A stretch of 56,710 nt of DNA from CAYPCH01 sp964409165. GTDB lineage: Bacteria > Bacillota > Clostridia > Acetivibrionales > Acetivibrionaceae. Made by a program: the position numbers and the translations under genes. The stretch covers positions 1 through 56,710 of the forward strand of contig CAYPCH010000006.1 in the NCBI GenBank assembly GCA_964409165.1. Direction: 5' to 3'. Of this stretch, positions 8,809-15,966 are shown one piece after another. The notes beneath the pieces were generated by a model. The model did no database searches. It saw only the letters and a program-made list of their open reading frames with translations, and was not told the DNA's origin. Numbering within the stretch: the stretch's first letter is position 1; each line of letters starts with the position of its first letter.

Positions 8809-10050
8809 ATGAAAAAAACAGTTGTACTAAAACACCAATTTATTATAATTATTGTATTGATTGTTCTTTTACAGAACGGTTTGGCTTATGCAACCGAAAA
8901 GGTTCCGGAAATAAAGGCAGCTTCGGCAATAGTTGTTGAATCATCAAGGGGACAGGTGCTTTATGAGAAAGAGTCCAAATCAAAGCTTCATATATCCAGT
9001 GCAAATAAAATAATGACTGCTCTGCTTGCCTTGGAAAAGGCAAAGGAAAAGCTTGATACGATGGTAACTATCAGTAAGAATGCAGCTGCCGTTGAAGGGT
9101 CCATATTGAACCTTGAAATAGGAGGAAAGTATACAGTTGAGGACTTGGTATATACGATAATTATCGGATCTGCAAATGATTCGGCTAATGCGTTGGCCGA
9201 GTATGTAAGCGGTGATATTGAGTCATTTGTTGAACTAATGAACAACAAGGCAAAGAAGATTAATATGGTTAATACTCATTTTACAAATCCTACAGGACTG
9301 TATAATGAAGGACAATATACAACTGCCAACGATATTGCTGTATTAATAAAATATGCATTGGGAAATCCGGAATTTCATCAGATTTTTTCATCAAAGGCAT
9401 GGTCATTATCCTGGGGAGAGCCTTCAATTATAGTAAACAGCAACGAGTTGTTTTGGAGATATGATGGTGTTGACGGAGGGAAAACGGGATATAACGATAT
9501 AGGACGCCATACAGCTATTACAACCGTTACAAGGGATAATCAGCAGCTTATATGTGTTGTGCTTGATTCACCGGTGGAATATGAAGATTCTGCTAAGCTT
9601 CTGGACTACGGATTTGAGAGTTTCAGGGTAGGTATACTTGTTTCTAAGGGACAATCTTTAAAGCGTGTAATGATAGGGGATAAGAGTGTAGATCTGGTTA
9701 GTATAAATGATGTTTATTATACTTATCCTGTGGGAGAGAACTATATTAAAGACTTTAGAGCGACTGAAAAAGAAGGCTTGAAACCTCCACTTACAACCGG
9801 TGATATAGCTGGAACTGCCAAGTATATTCTCAAGGACGATACTGAAATTGAAATTAATTTGTATCCGGATACTGACATATATTCAAAAGTAAGTATGCTT
9901 TCATCACTGGTTGAAAAGCTTAGGGAGTATAGGGATATTACTGTTTTGTTTTTTATTCTTGTACTCATTGAACTGTTGCTTGTGTTATATAAACTGTTTA
10001 GAATAATCAGAAATGTACTATACAGATTAATTAACCATTTTAAGCAGTAG
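8809..10050 (+). CDS. D-alanyl-D-alanine carboxypeptidase (DacF/PBP5 class)
   Basis: A serine-type peptidoglycan D,D-carboxypeptidase of the S11 family that trims the terminal D-Ala of stem peptides outside the membrane. It has a signal peptide (about residues 1-25) and the three active-site motifs: Ser64-Ala-Asn-Lys67, Ser121-Ala-Asn123 and Lys225-Thr-Gly227. A C-terminal region leads to a hydrophobic helix ('VLFFILVLIELLLVLYKL') and a basic tail, so it is anchored at both ends or at the C-terminus. The start could also be ATG 8797; I prefer 8809 because it gives a normal 'MKKT' signal-peptide start behind GGATGGGG. It is monocistronic, with repeats on its upstream side. Confidence 0.88.
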   Translation: MKKTVVLKHQFIIIIVLIVLLQNGLAYATEKVPEIKAASAIVVESSRGQVLYEKESKSKLHISSANKIMTALLALEKAKEKLDTMVTISKNAAAVEGSILNLEIGGKYTVEDLVYTIIIGSANDSANALAEYVSGDIESFVELMNNKAKKINMVNTHFTNPTGLYNEGQYTTANDIAVLIKYALGNPEFHQIFSSKAWSLSWGEPSIIVNSNELFWRYDGVDGGKTGYNDIGRHTAITTVTRDNQQLICVVLDSPVEYEDSAKLLDYGFESFRVGILVSKGQSLKRVMIGDKSVDLVSINDVYYTYPVGENYIKDFRATEKEGLKPPLTTGDIAGTAKYILKDDTEIEINLYPDTDIYSKVSMLSSLVEKLREYRDITVLFFILVLIELLLVLYKLFRIIRNVLYRLINHFKQ

Positions 10051-10125
10051 TGCATTTTTACATACTGCAATGTGAAGGATACTTAGTTTGTATATAGATT
10101 GTTAGAAATATTTAAATATATTATA

Positions 10126-10154
10126 TTGACATATATATGTGAATTTGATATACT
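10126..10154 (+). promoter_or_regulatory. Sigma-A promoter of the RGDEF-RHH gene
   Basis: TTGACA at 10126-10131, a 17-base spacer and TATACT at 10149-10154, placed about 22 bases before the start codon. It is a near-consensus vegetative promoter. Confidence 0.75.
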
Positions 10155-10175
10155 AATAAAAAGTTGGAGGATTTT

Positions 10176-10796
10176 ATGGAGCTGGATTTTTCTTCAAAGG
10201 AAGAATTTGTTTTTAAGGTTGAAGAACTGATTGTTGAAGGAAAATGTCCTTTTAGCATTGCAGTAGTAGATATTGATAACTTTTCTAATATTAATGAAAC
10301 GCATGGACGCCAAATTGGTGATAAGGTTATCAAAAAGCTTAACTCCATTTTCAAGAAGAACCTTTCAAGTATGGACTTGATAATGAGAAGAGGAGATGAA
10401 TTTAATCTTCTTCTTGTTGACAAGGGCTCTGAGAGAAGTTTTATGGAGATGGAAGAAATCAGAAGATATTTATCCGATAACATCTTTGGTCTTAATGATG
10501 AGGACAAAACGGAAAGTGTTTACATTACAGTAAGTTGCGGGATTGCAAGCTATCCAAGAGATGCAAGAAATAGTGTAGAGCTTTTCAGAGTTGCAGACAG
10601 TGCACTTTTTAGAGCTAAAAAGCTGGGTAAAAACAAGGTGTGCTTATCTGAAGCTGAGAGTATGGTTTTAAAATCCAGTTATTTTACCAAAACTCAGGTT
10701 GATCGGCTCGCTGCACTGGCAAAATGCACAGATAAGACAGAAGCTTTCCTTTTGAGGGAAGCCTTGGATGATTTGTTTAAGAAGTATAGCCAATAA
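10176..10796 (+). CDS. RGDEF diguanylate-cyclase-like domain fused to ribbon-helix-helix domain
   Basis: 206 residues. Residues ~1-160 form a GGDEF-type nucleotidyl cyclase fold: 'IAVVDIDNFSNINETHG' (metal and substrate segment), signature Arg72-Gly-Asp-Glu-Phe76 in place of GGDEF, and 'VSCGIASYP'. Residues ~171-204 ('TKTQVDRLAALAKCTDK' then 'LLREALDDLF') match a ribbon-helix-helix/CopG-type DNA-binding unit. The metal-binding D-E pair is kept, so c-di-GMP synthesis is possible, but the first Gly is Arg, so activity is uncertain. The start is ATG 10176 behind GGAGG (10166-10170); an upstream in-frame TTG lies inside that site. Domain order suggests a transcription factor that senses or makes nucleotide signals. 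No partner gene is attached. Confidence 0.8.
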   Translation: MELDFSSKEEFVFKVEELIVEGKCPFSIAVVDIDNFSNINETHGRQIGDKVIKKLNSIFKKNLSSMDLIMRRGDEFNLLLVDKGSERSFMEMEEIRRYLSDNIFGLNDEDKTESVYITVSCGIASYPRDARNSVELFRVADSALFRAKKLGKNKVCLSEAESMVLKSSYFTKTQVDRLAALAKCTDKTEAFLLREALDDLFKKYSQ

Positions 10797-10798
10797 TG

Positions 10799-10842
10799 AT
10801 TATGTTGCATATAATATATTGTCATTAAGCAACATAATTTAA
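10799..10842 (+). terminator. Terminator after the RGDEF-RHH gene
   Basis: ATTATGTTGC and GCAACATAAT form a perfect 10-bp stem beginning three bases after the stop, followed by a short TTT. Confidence 0.6.
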
Positions 10843-10924
10843 AATATCGACTAAAAGTAATAATTTCAGAAGTTGTGGAATATTTATAATTAGTAAGTAA
10901 TATATATACAATTTAATATGATTT

Positions 10925-11055
10925 ACAACCGCTTAATCTATTTGAACGGGGGAACCATTTTTGGGGTGAGTCTTGGTGTTCTGCCAAGTAGGGTCATTCT
11001 CTTCGATCCAAATCCGTCAGCTAACCTCGTAAGCGTTTGAGGAGAAATGTGGATA
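10925..11055 (+). ncRNA. c-di-AMP riboswitch (ydaO/yuaA class) aptamer
   Basis: Diagnostic ydaO segments appear in the right order. They are 'CGCTTAATC' at the 5' side, 'ACGGGGGAACCA', 'TTGGGGTGAGTC', 'AGGGTCATTCTC', 'CCAAATCCGTCAG' and 'CTAACCTCGTAAGCG', the last pairing with the 5' CGCTTA to close P1. This class binds two molecules of c-di-AMP and usually turns expression off. The terminator at 11072-11097 follows directly, and the dapB-ablA-ablB-darA genes lie downstream. Known ydaO targets are cell-wall hydrolases, potassium transport and osmoprotectant genes, which fits an osmolyte operon. Confidence 0.92.
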
Positions 11056-11071
11056 CATTTTTGTAAGCATG

Positions 11072-11097
11072 CCGCAGATACTTCTCTGCGGCTTTTA
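11072..11097 (+). terminator. Riboswitch-controlled terminator
   Basis: GCCGCAGA / TCTGCGGC stem with a 6-base loop followed by TTTT, starting about 17 bases after the ydaO aptamer. It is the probable expression platform. Between it and dapB (11098-11294) I see only another small hairpin (AAGTGTATT/AATACACTT, 11198-11218) and possible promoter-like AT-rich sequence. Confidence 0.8.
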
Positions 11098-11294
11098 CTA
11101 TATATGCACATAAATATGTGAAAAACTGTTTAATTGTTTTAGTAAAATCTTTATCGCGTTTAATATAGTAAAAAAGATAGTAAGCTTGTAACATGCGAAG
11201 TGTATTTTAAATACACTTATAACATACAGAAATATAAATAATATATGTAGCTACATTTATAAGCATTGTACTTAGATGAAATGGGGGATGTTAA

Positions 11295-12170
11295 TTGATC
11301 AGGGTATGTTTAATTGGAATTGGAAAGACTGGTAAAGAAATTGCCAGAGTAATACTTGAGCAAGAAAGCATGAAATTGGTATCAGTGATTTGCAGTTCGA
11401 ATAGTGACAAGCTTGGCAAGTCTCTCGATGATATTATCGGAACTATGGGTTCCGGTATAATCTTAGACAGTGAGGACAACTTGAGGCAGGTTATATTTAA
11501 AACTAGACCAGATGTTGTTGTTGATTTTTCGAAACCCGACGCAACTATCAGGAATGCAAAAATATTTTCTAGGATGAGGGTTAATATTGTTGTCGGAACT
11601 ACCGGATTTTCAAAGTTTGCACTAAAGAAACTTTTTGTACTTGCAAGAAAGCATCATAATGCTATTTGTTATGCTCCGAATATAACACTAGGTGTTAATG
11701 TACTTATGCTATTGTCGCATTTGGCAGCCAGCATCTTAAATGGTTATGACTTCCAGATTACAGAGGTTCATCATAAAAACAAAAAAGATGCTCCATCTGG
11801 AACAGCTGTAAAAATTGCCAAGGAAATAGAAAAAGGTCTCAGTTCCAGCGGAATTGACACAAAAGAGTCTGAGATACCTATAAATGCAGTACGGGCAGGT
11901 GGCGTAGTCGGAAAGCATGAAGTTATGATAGTTGGAGAGGATGATAAAATTGAAATATCCCATGAGTCTTTTTCCAGAAAGGCTTTTGCATTAGGGGCAA
12001 TTAAAGCTATAGAGTTTGTATATGACAAATCAGGATACTATGAAATGAGTGATGTTTTAAATTTGCAGAAGATTTTAGAAGATTATCTTGAAAAAGAGAA
12101 CAGCAAGAGGGGCAGAAAATATACTAAATACAGCAATGAAATTAGTGAATCGCCGGTTAATGTAGTATAA
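11295..12170 (+). CDS. dapB: 4-hydroxy-tetrahydrodipicolinate reductase
   Basis: NAD(P)H-dependent reductase of the diaminopimelate/lysine pathway. The Rossmann start is 'GIGKTGKEI' (Gly8-x-Gly10-x-x-Gly13), followed by 'VVDFSKPDAT' and 'GTTGFS'. The DapB signature 'EVHHKNKKDAPSGTA' carries the catalytic His159-His160 and Lys163, and 'RAGGVVGKHEV' follows. At 291 residues it is longer than usual because of a basic C-terminal tail of about 25 residues. The start is TTG 11295, seven bases after GGGGG. It lies behind the c-di-AMP riboswitch and ahead of lysine 2,3-aminomutase, so here it probably raises lysine supply for acetyl-beta-lysine rather than serving general biosynthesis (inference). 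Confidence 0.88.
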   Translation: MIRVCLIGIGKTGKEIARVILEQESMKLVSVICSSNSDKLGKSLDDIIGTMGSGIILDSEDNLRQVIFKTRPDVVVDFSKPDATIRNAKIFSRMRVNIVVGTTGFSKFALKKLFVLARKHHNAICYAPNITLGVNVLMLLSHLAASILNGYDFQITEVHHKNKKDAPSGTAVKIAKEIEKGLSSSGIDTKESEIPINAVRAGGVVGKHEVMIVGEDDKIEISHESFSRKAFALGAIKAIEFVYDKSGYYEMSDVLNLQKILEDYLEKENSKRGRKYTKYSNEISESPVNVV

Positions 12171-12190
12171 GAATATATTAAACTTTTAGT

Positions 12191-12208
12191 GGGGGATATA
12201 ATTCCCCC
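12191..12208 (+). terminator. Hairpin between dapB and ablA
   Basis: GGGGGA / TCCCCC with loop TATAAT, 21 bases after dapB, lacking a T-run. The rest of the 326-base gap to ablA holds an inverted repeat of the GCATAATATGC kind (12220-12250), a GAAGCTTTGACAGCTTC hairpin near 12340 and CCTTCTATA/TATAGAAGG at 12405-12431. It could be a structured leader, but I match no known riboswitch and specifically no lysine L-box. Confidence 0.45.
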
Positions 12209-12496
12209 AGCCTTAAGCATATTATGCATGAAGCGCGTTAAGCATAATGCAAATATATGATTCTGATAAATTCTTTTTACCTGTCTTTGGTCTTATGGAT
12301 AAAAAGTCATAGTGTATCAGCGTTTTAGGGGATTAATGAAGCTTTGACAGCTTCGATTTGGGGCTTCTTATTTATTATATGGAGTAAGAGAGCTAATACT
12401 TGTGCCTTCTATAAGAAAAATATAGAAGGAATTCAAAATAAATCAATGGTTATTGTTAGTTTGAACAAATGACAATAATAAAAGGAGGAAGTTTTT

Positions 12497-13759
12497 GTGA
12501 TAACAGCTTATAAAAGAGTAGCGTTAAGAAAGGATGTAGATGAAGAAAAGTGGAATGATTGGAGATGGCAGATTTCAAATAGAATTACAACGGTAGAGGA
12601 GCTCGAACAGGTTATAAACTTAACATACCAAGAAAGGGAGGGTATAAAAAGGTGCTTGAAGACGTTAAGGATGGCAATAACTCCTTATTACGCATCTTTG
12701 CTGGATCCGGACGATCCGGAATGTCCTGTAAGAAAACAGGCAGTTCCTACGGTGTATGAGACTTTGGTTTCCGATTGCGATATGCAAGATCCTTTGCACG
12801 AAGGTCTTGATTCTCCTGTGCCCGGGCTTACACACAGATATCCTGACAGGGTTCTGCTTCTTATAACAGACCAATGTTCAATGTACTGTAGGCATTGTAC
12901 AAGAAGGCGTTTTGCCGGACATGATGACAGACAGATGCCGATTAAAAATATTAAAAGAGCACTAGAATATATAAAAGAAAACAAGGAAATAAGAGATGTT
13001 CTGTTATCTGGTGGAGATGCTCTTTGCGTATCTGATGGGACACTTGAATATATTCTTGAGAGTATAAGAGCAATAAAACATGTCGAAGTAATCCGAATAG
13101 GAACAAGAACCCCTGTGGTAATGCCACAAAGAATAACAAAAGAACTATGTGACATGATCAAAAAATACCATCCTGTCTGGATTAATACACATTTCAATCA
13201 TCCCAAGGAAATAACCAATGAGGCTAAAATGGCGTGTAAAATGCTTGCAGATGCAGGAATACCTTTAGGAAACCAGTCGGTGTTGCTCAAGGGTATAAAT
13301 GATTGCCCCTATATAATGAAAAACCTTGTTCAAAAGCTTGTAATGATGAGAGTAAGACCGTATTATCTTTACCAGTGTGATCTGTCGGAGGGAATAGAAC
13401 ATTTTAGGACTCCGGTTTCGGCAGGAATTGAGATAATTGAAATGCTGAGAGGCCATACTTCAGGATTCGCAGTACCTACTTTTGTGGTAGATGCTCCCGG
13501 AGGAGGAGGAAAAATACCAGTCAATCCCCAATATGTAGTTTCGCAGTCTTCCGAAAAAGTTATATTGCGAAATTTTGAAGGTGTAATTTGCTCTTATGCG
13601 GAGCCGAAAGACAAGTCGCACGAGTGTAAGAACTGCGGCCTTTGTAAGAAATTTGAGAAAGAGCAATCGACAGGTTTGGAACAACTCTATGAAGAGGACC
13701 GGGTGAGCCTTATACCGAGAAGCAACGTGAGAGTAAATAGGAGGGAAAACTTCAGATGA
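12497..13759 (+). CDS. ablA: L-lysine 2,3-aminomutase
   Basis: A radical SAM/PLP enzyme converting L-alpha-lysine to L-beta-lysine. The 4Fe-4S/SAM motif is Cys127-x3-Cys131-x2-Cys134 ('CSMYCRHC'), and the PLP lysine is Lys339 in 'PGGGGK'. C-terminal cysteines 'HECKNCGLC' are the extra zinc/structural cysteines found in this family. 420 residues is the normal length. The start is GTG 12497 behind AAAGGAGG. The stop overlaps the ATG of ablB (ATGA), so this is the ablAB pair whose product, N-epsilon-acetyl-beta-lysine, is a compatible solute in methanogens and some bacteria. Lysine fermentation is the alternative role, but its other genes are absent here. Confidence 0.93.
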   Translation: MITAYKRVALRKDVDEEKWNDWRWQISNRITTVEELEQVINLTYQEREGIKRCLKTLRMAITPYYASLLDPDDPECPVRKQAVPTVYETLVSDCDMQDPLHEGLDSPVPGLTHRYPDRVLLLITDQCSMYCRHCTRRRFAGHDDRQMPIKNIKRALEYIKENKEIRDVLLSGGDALCVSDGTLEYILESIRAIKHVEVIRIGTRTPVVMPQRITKELCDMIKKYHPVWINTHFNHPKEITNEAKMACKMLADAGIPLGNQSVLLKGINDCPYIMKNLVQKLVMMRVRPYYLYQCDLSEGIEHFRTPVSAGIEIIEMLRGHTSGFAVPTFVVDAPGGGGKIPVNPQYVVSQSSEKVILRNFEGVICSYAEPKDKSHECKNCGLCKKFEKEQSTGLEQLYEEDRVSLIPRSNVRVNRRENFR

Positions 13760-14613
13760 ATGCACTATGTATGAAATATGAAAACAGAAAGAAATATCTA
13801 CCACAAGGAATTGAGGTTTTTCTTGATTATGCAAATTCAAGACTCAAAGTATTAAAATACAATCAATTGTCTGTTAATATGATTATGAATGCCGTATCGC
13901 TTGCGAGAACTGAAAAGTTTGGAAAAGTGCTAGTAAATTGCAGGCTAAAAGACCTTAAATACTTTAAGGAGGCAGGGTTTGTAATTGAAGGAATGATAAA
14001 CGGTTTTTTCAAAGGTGAAGATGCCTATTGTATGTCTTTGTTTTTGGACAAGGAAAGGGAACAGTCTAAAAACAAAGAGAAGGAAGACGAGATACTTGAG
14101 CTGTGTTTTGAAAAAGAAAGAATACTTGTACCCCCCGATTTGAATTGCGAATATAAAATCAGGAATTCTATTGAAAATGATATTCCACAAATGGTAAAAT
14201 TATTTAAGACTGTATTTAAAACATATCCGTCGCCGATATTCGATCAGGACTATTTGAAGAAAATAATGAATAAAAAAGTTTTGTTCAAGGTTGCATTAAA
14301 AGATAATATGATAGTCAGCATTGCTTCGGCCGACATGGATAAGGAAAATCTGAATGCAGAGATAACAGACTGTGCCACTTACCCTGAATACAGGGGTCAG
14401 GGGTTGCTGTCAAATCTTGCATATATGCTCGAAAAGGAACTAGTTGAAAGAAAATTCAATACTTTGTACAGCCTTTCACGAGCTATTAATGCAGGAATTA
14501 ACATATCGTTGGGAAAACTGGGGTATGATTATGGAGGGAGGCTTGTGAATAACTGTGATATTTGTGGAGGTTTTGAAGATATGAATATATGGGTAAAAAA
14601 AATAAAAGGATAA
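13756..14613 (+). CDS. ablB: beta-lysine N6-acetyltransferase (GNAT)
   Basis: 285 residues. The N-terminal ~115 residues are AblB-specific, and the C-terminal half is a GNAT acetyltransferase with the acetyl-CoA loop Arg213-Gly-Gln-Gly216 ('YPEYRGQGLLSNL'). It transfers acetyl from acetyl-CoA to the epsilon-amino group of beta-lysine, giving the zwitterionic osmolyte N-epsilon-acetyl-beta-lysine. The ATGA overlap with ablA shows translational coupling, and it is followed 48 bases later by the c-di-AMP receptor gene. Family assignment rests on gene context as well as motif. Confidence 0.9.
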   Translation: MNALCMKYENRKKYLPQGIEVFLDYANSRLKVLKYNQLSVNMIMNAVSLARTEKFGKVLVNCRLKDLKYFKEAGFVIEGMINGFFKGEDAYCMSLFLDKEREQSKNKEKEDEILELCFEKERILVPPDLNCEYKIRNSIENDIPQMVKLFKTVFKTYPSPIFDQDYLKKIMNKKVLFKVALKDNMIVSIASADMDKENLNAEITDCATYPEYRGQGLLSNLAYMLEKELVERKFNTLYSLSRAINAGINISLGKLGYDYGGRLVNNCDICGGFEDMNIWVKKIKG

Positions 14614-14661
14614 TATAAGAAAGTATAAGGCATTCTGTAAAATAAACGGAGGGAAGCTTAT

Positions 14662-14991
14662 ATGAAACTTGTTTTTGCTATTGTGAATGATGAAGACGGG
14701 CATAGGGTAATGAAGGAGCTTAACGTTAACGGTTTTAGTGTTACAAAGCTTTGTTCTACAGGTGGATTTTTAAAGTCCGGCAATACTACATTGCTTGTGG
14801 GAGTCGATAAGCAAAAGGTGGATCAGGTTATAGAAATTATAAAGAACAGATCTAAAAGCAGGAAACAAGTTATTAACCCTCCTATTGCGCCTATAGGTAT
14901 GGGAAGTGTTTATATGGGCAATCCTATAGAAGTAGTTGTCGGAGGCGCAACAATTTTTGTTATTGATGTTGAAAGACATGAAAAGATCTGA
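14662..14991 (+). CDS. darA: PII-like cyclic-di-AMP receptor (DarA/PstA)
   Basis: 109 residues of the DarA/PstA (formerly DUF970) family, a trimeric PII-like protein that binds c-di-AMP between subunits. It begins 'MKLVFAIVNDEDGHRVM'. The glycine/threonine-rich 'STGGFLKSGNTTLLVGV' (about residues 32-50) corresponds to the ligand-binding B-loop start. 'GGATIFVIDVERHEKI' at the C-terminus is typical of the family. The ribosome site is GGAGGGAAG. Its usual genomic neighbours are tmk/holB; here it closes a c-di-AMP-riboswitch operon of osmolyte genes, which suggests feedback or reporting in the same pathway. Confidence 0.9.
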   Translation: MKLVFAIVNDEDGHRVMKELNVNGFSVTKLCSTGGFLKSGNTTLLVGVDKQKVDQVIEIIKNRSKSRKQVINPPIAPIGMGSVYMGNPIEVVVGGATIFVIDVERHEKI

Positions 14992-15102
14992 ATGCAATAA
15001 GGTTTTTTGTAATTTATGAAAGATAGGATAGAATAAAAATAGATAGAACCGAATACTTTAAAAAGCCAAACATGTGTTGGAACGATATAAAATAGGTGGT
15101 AT

Positions 15103-15129
15103 AAGGAAATATTTAGGACCTATTTCCTT
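15103..15129. terminator. Hairpin between darA and the antisense riboswitch
   Basis: AAGGAAATA / TATTTCCTT with a 9-base loop. On the plus strand it is about 110 bases after darA and is followed by CCAAGTTTTT. On the minus strand it lies 36 bases downstream of the c-di-GMP aptamer and could be part of its expression platform. The T-run is weak in both directions. Confidence 0.45.
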
Positions 15130-15164
15130 CCAAGTTTTTAGAAGACTATAAACAGAACTTTTAA

Positions 15165-15245
15165 TGGCAACCTGGCTGTCGTAGCACTTTCATGCTTTAG
15201 ACCCGAGGCTTTGCGTCATTGCCTTTCGACAATTTTGCCCTGTTT
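15165..15245 (-). ncRNA. c-di-GMP-I (GEMM) riboswitch aptamer, apparently without a gene
   Basis: On the minus strand the conserved parts are all present: 'ACAGGGCAAA', 'TCGAAAGG', 'GACGCAAAGCC' with the ligand-contacting G and A, 'TCGGGTCTAAAG', a GCAT-GAAA-GTGC stem with GNRA tetraloop, the receptor side 'CTACGACAGCC', and the closing 'AGGTTGCC'. The match to the GEMM-I pattern is essentially complete. Downstream on that strand there is no start codon with a ribosome site before it runs into the 3' end of darA, so it has no obvious sense target in the window. Confidence 0.9.
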
Positions 15246-15430
15246 CATAAGTCACTATTTATATCTCCTTATACCAAAGATTAAGGGGAGTATAATGTAC
15301 TATTTTATTATAGCATGTTCTACCTGTAATGCATAATTACGTTATAGCACAAATTTCTAAATTTGAAATGGTTCTTAGAGATTATGGTAAACAAAGAACG
15401 TTTTTCTTATATTTTCGCCATTTCTCTTAT

Positions 15431-15500
15431 TTGAGCCATTTCCGGAAAGGAAATCCGGCAAAAAGCGAGGGACTCAATGACCCAAAGATTTTTTTTGAGA
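15431..15500 (+). repeat. Family B palindromic repeat
   Basis: GCCATTTCCGGAAAGGAAATCCGGCAAAAAGC-type core, with GAGGGACTCAATGACCC and a decayed right arm (AAAGATTTTTTTTGAG). It is a degenerate copy of the element at 8541 and 53671. Confidence 0.75.
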
Positions 15501-15554
15501 CATTTTCTTGGTGCAAAGCTCTGATAAAGCAACGGATAAAAAATGTATATACAG

Positions 15555-15607
15555 AAAAAACACTACTATGCAACAGGGGAGATTCGTTCCATACTAGTGT
15601 TTTTTGT
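15555..15607. terminator. Bidirectional terminator-like hairpin
   Basis: AAAAAACACTA and TAGTGTTTTTT flank an imperfect stem-loop, giving T-runs in both directions. No gene is seen between the riboswitch at 15165-15245 and the small frame at 15857; the sequence between holds this hairpin, repeat B and AT-rich DNA, including a fragment of repeat C near 15725-15760. Confidence 0.5.
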
Positions 15608-15856
15608 AAGATGTGATGTGTGTTATATAAAATTAGAAAGAAGATTACATTTCTTATATATTATATTTCTACATAAATCCAAAAAACCCTTCTAAAAAAT
15701 AAAAAAAATAATAAAATTTTTGTTGTGTAATCATTTTCATGATTAATACAACTTAAGGTGTTTATAAATCTAAAGAAGTATTGTAAAATAATATATAGCA
15801 ATCTTGAATAATTATAGCTCATATAATTTAGAATAATAGATAGGATGTGACGAAGA

Positions 15857-15955
15857 ATGAAAAGAAGTACGGTTAAACTTGTTGCAGTTGTTACTTTGGT
15901 TATATTTTCTTTATCAACAGTTGGACTGGCCTTTGCTACACTTTTAGGAAAGTAG
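15857..15955 (+). CDS. Small hydrophobic peptide before the AMMECR1 gene
   Basis: A 32-residue frame: basic start 'MKRSTVK', a hydrophobic run 'LVAVVTLVIFSLSTVGLAF' and a short tail 'ATLLGK'. It resembles an orphan signal peptide or a single membrane helix. The ribosome site is weak, and the stop is 11 bases before the next ATG. It could be a true small membrane protein, a leader peptide or chance. Confidence 0.4.
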   Translation: MKRSTVKLVAVVTLVIFSLSTVGLAFATLLGK

Positions 15956-15966
15956 TGGTGTGAATT

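Noticed and set aside
12209..12496. Lysine riboswitch or other known aptamer before ablA
   Set aside because: The leader has hairpins but none of the conserved L-box segments, so no class can be assigned.
15329..15616. 95-residue open frame on the plus strand
   Set aside because: It runs through repeat B and a terminator hairpin, has no ribosome site and shows no protein family features.
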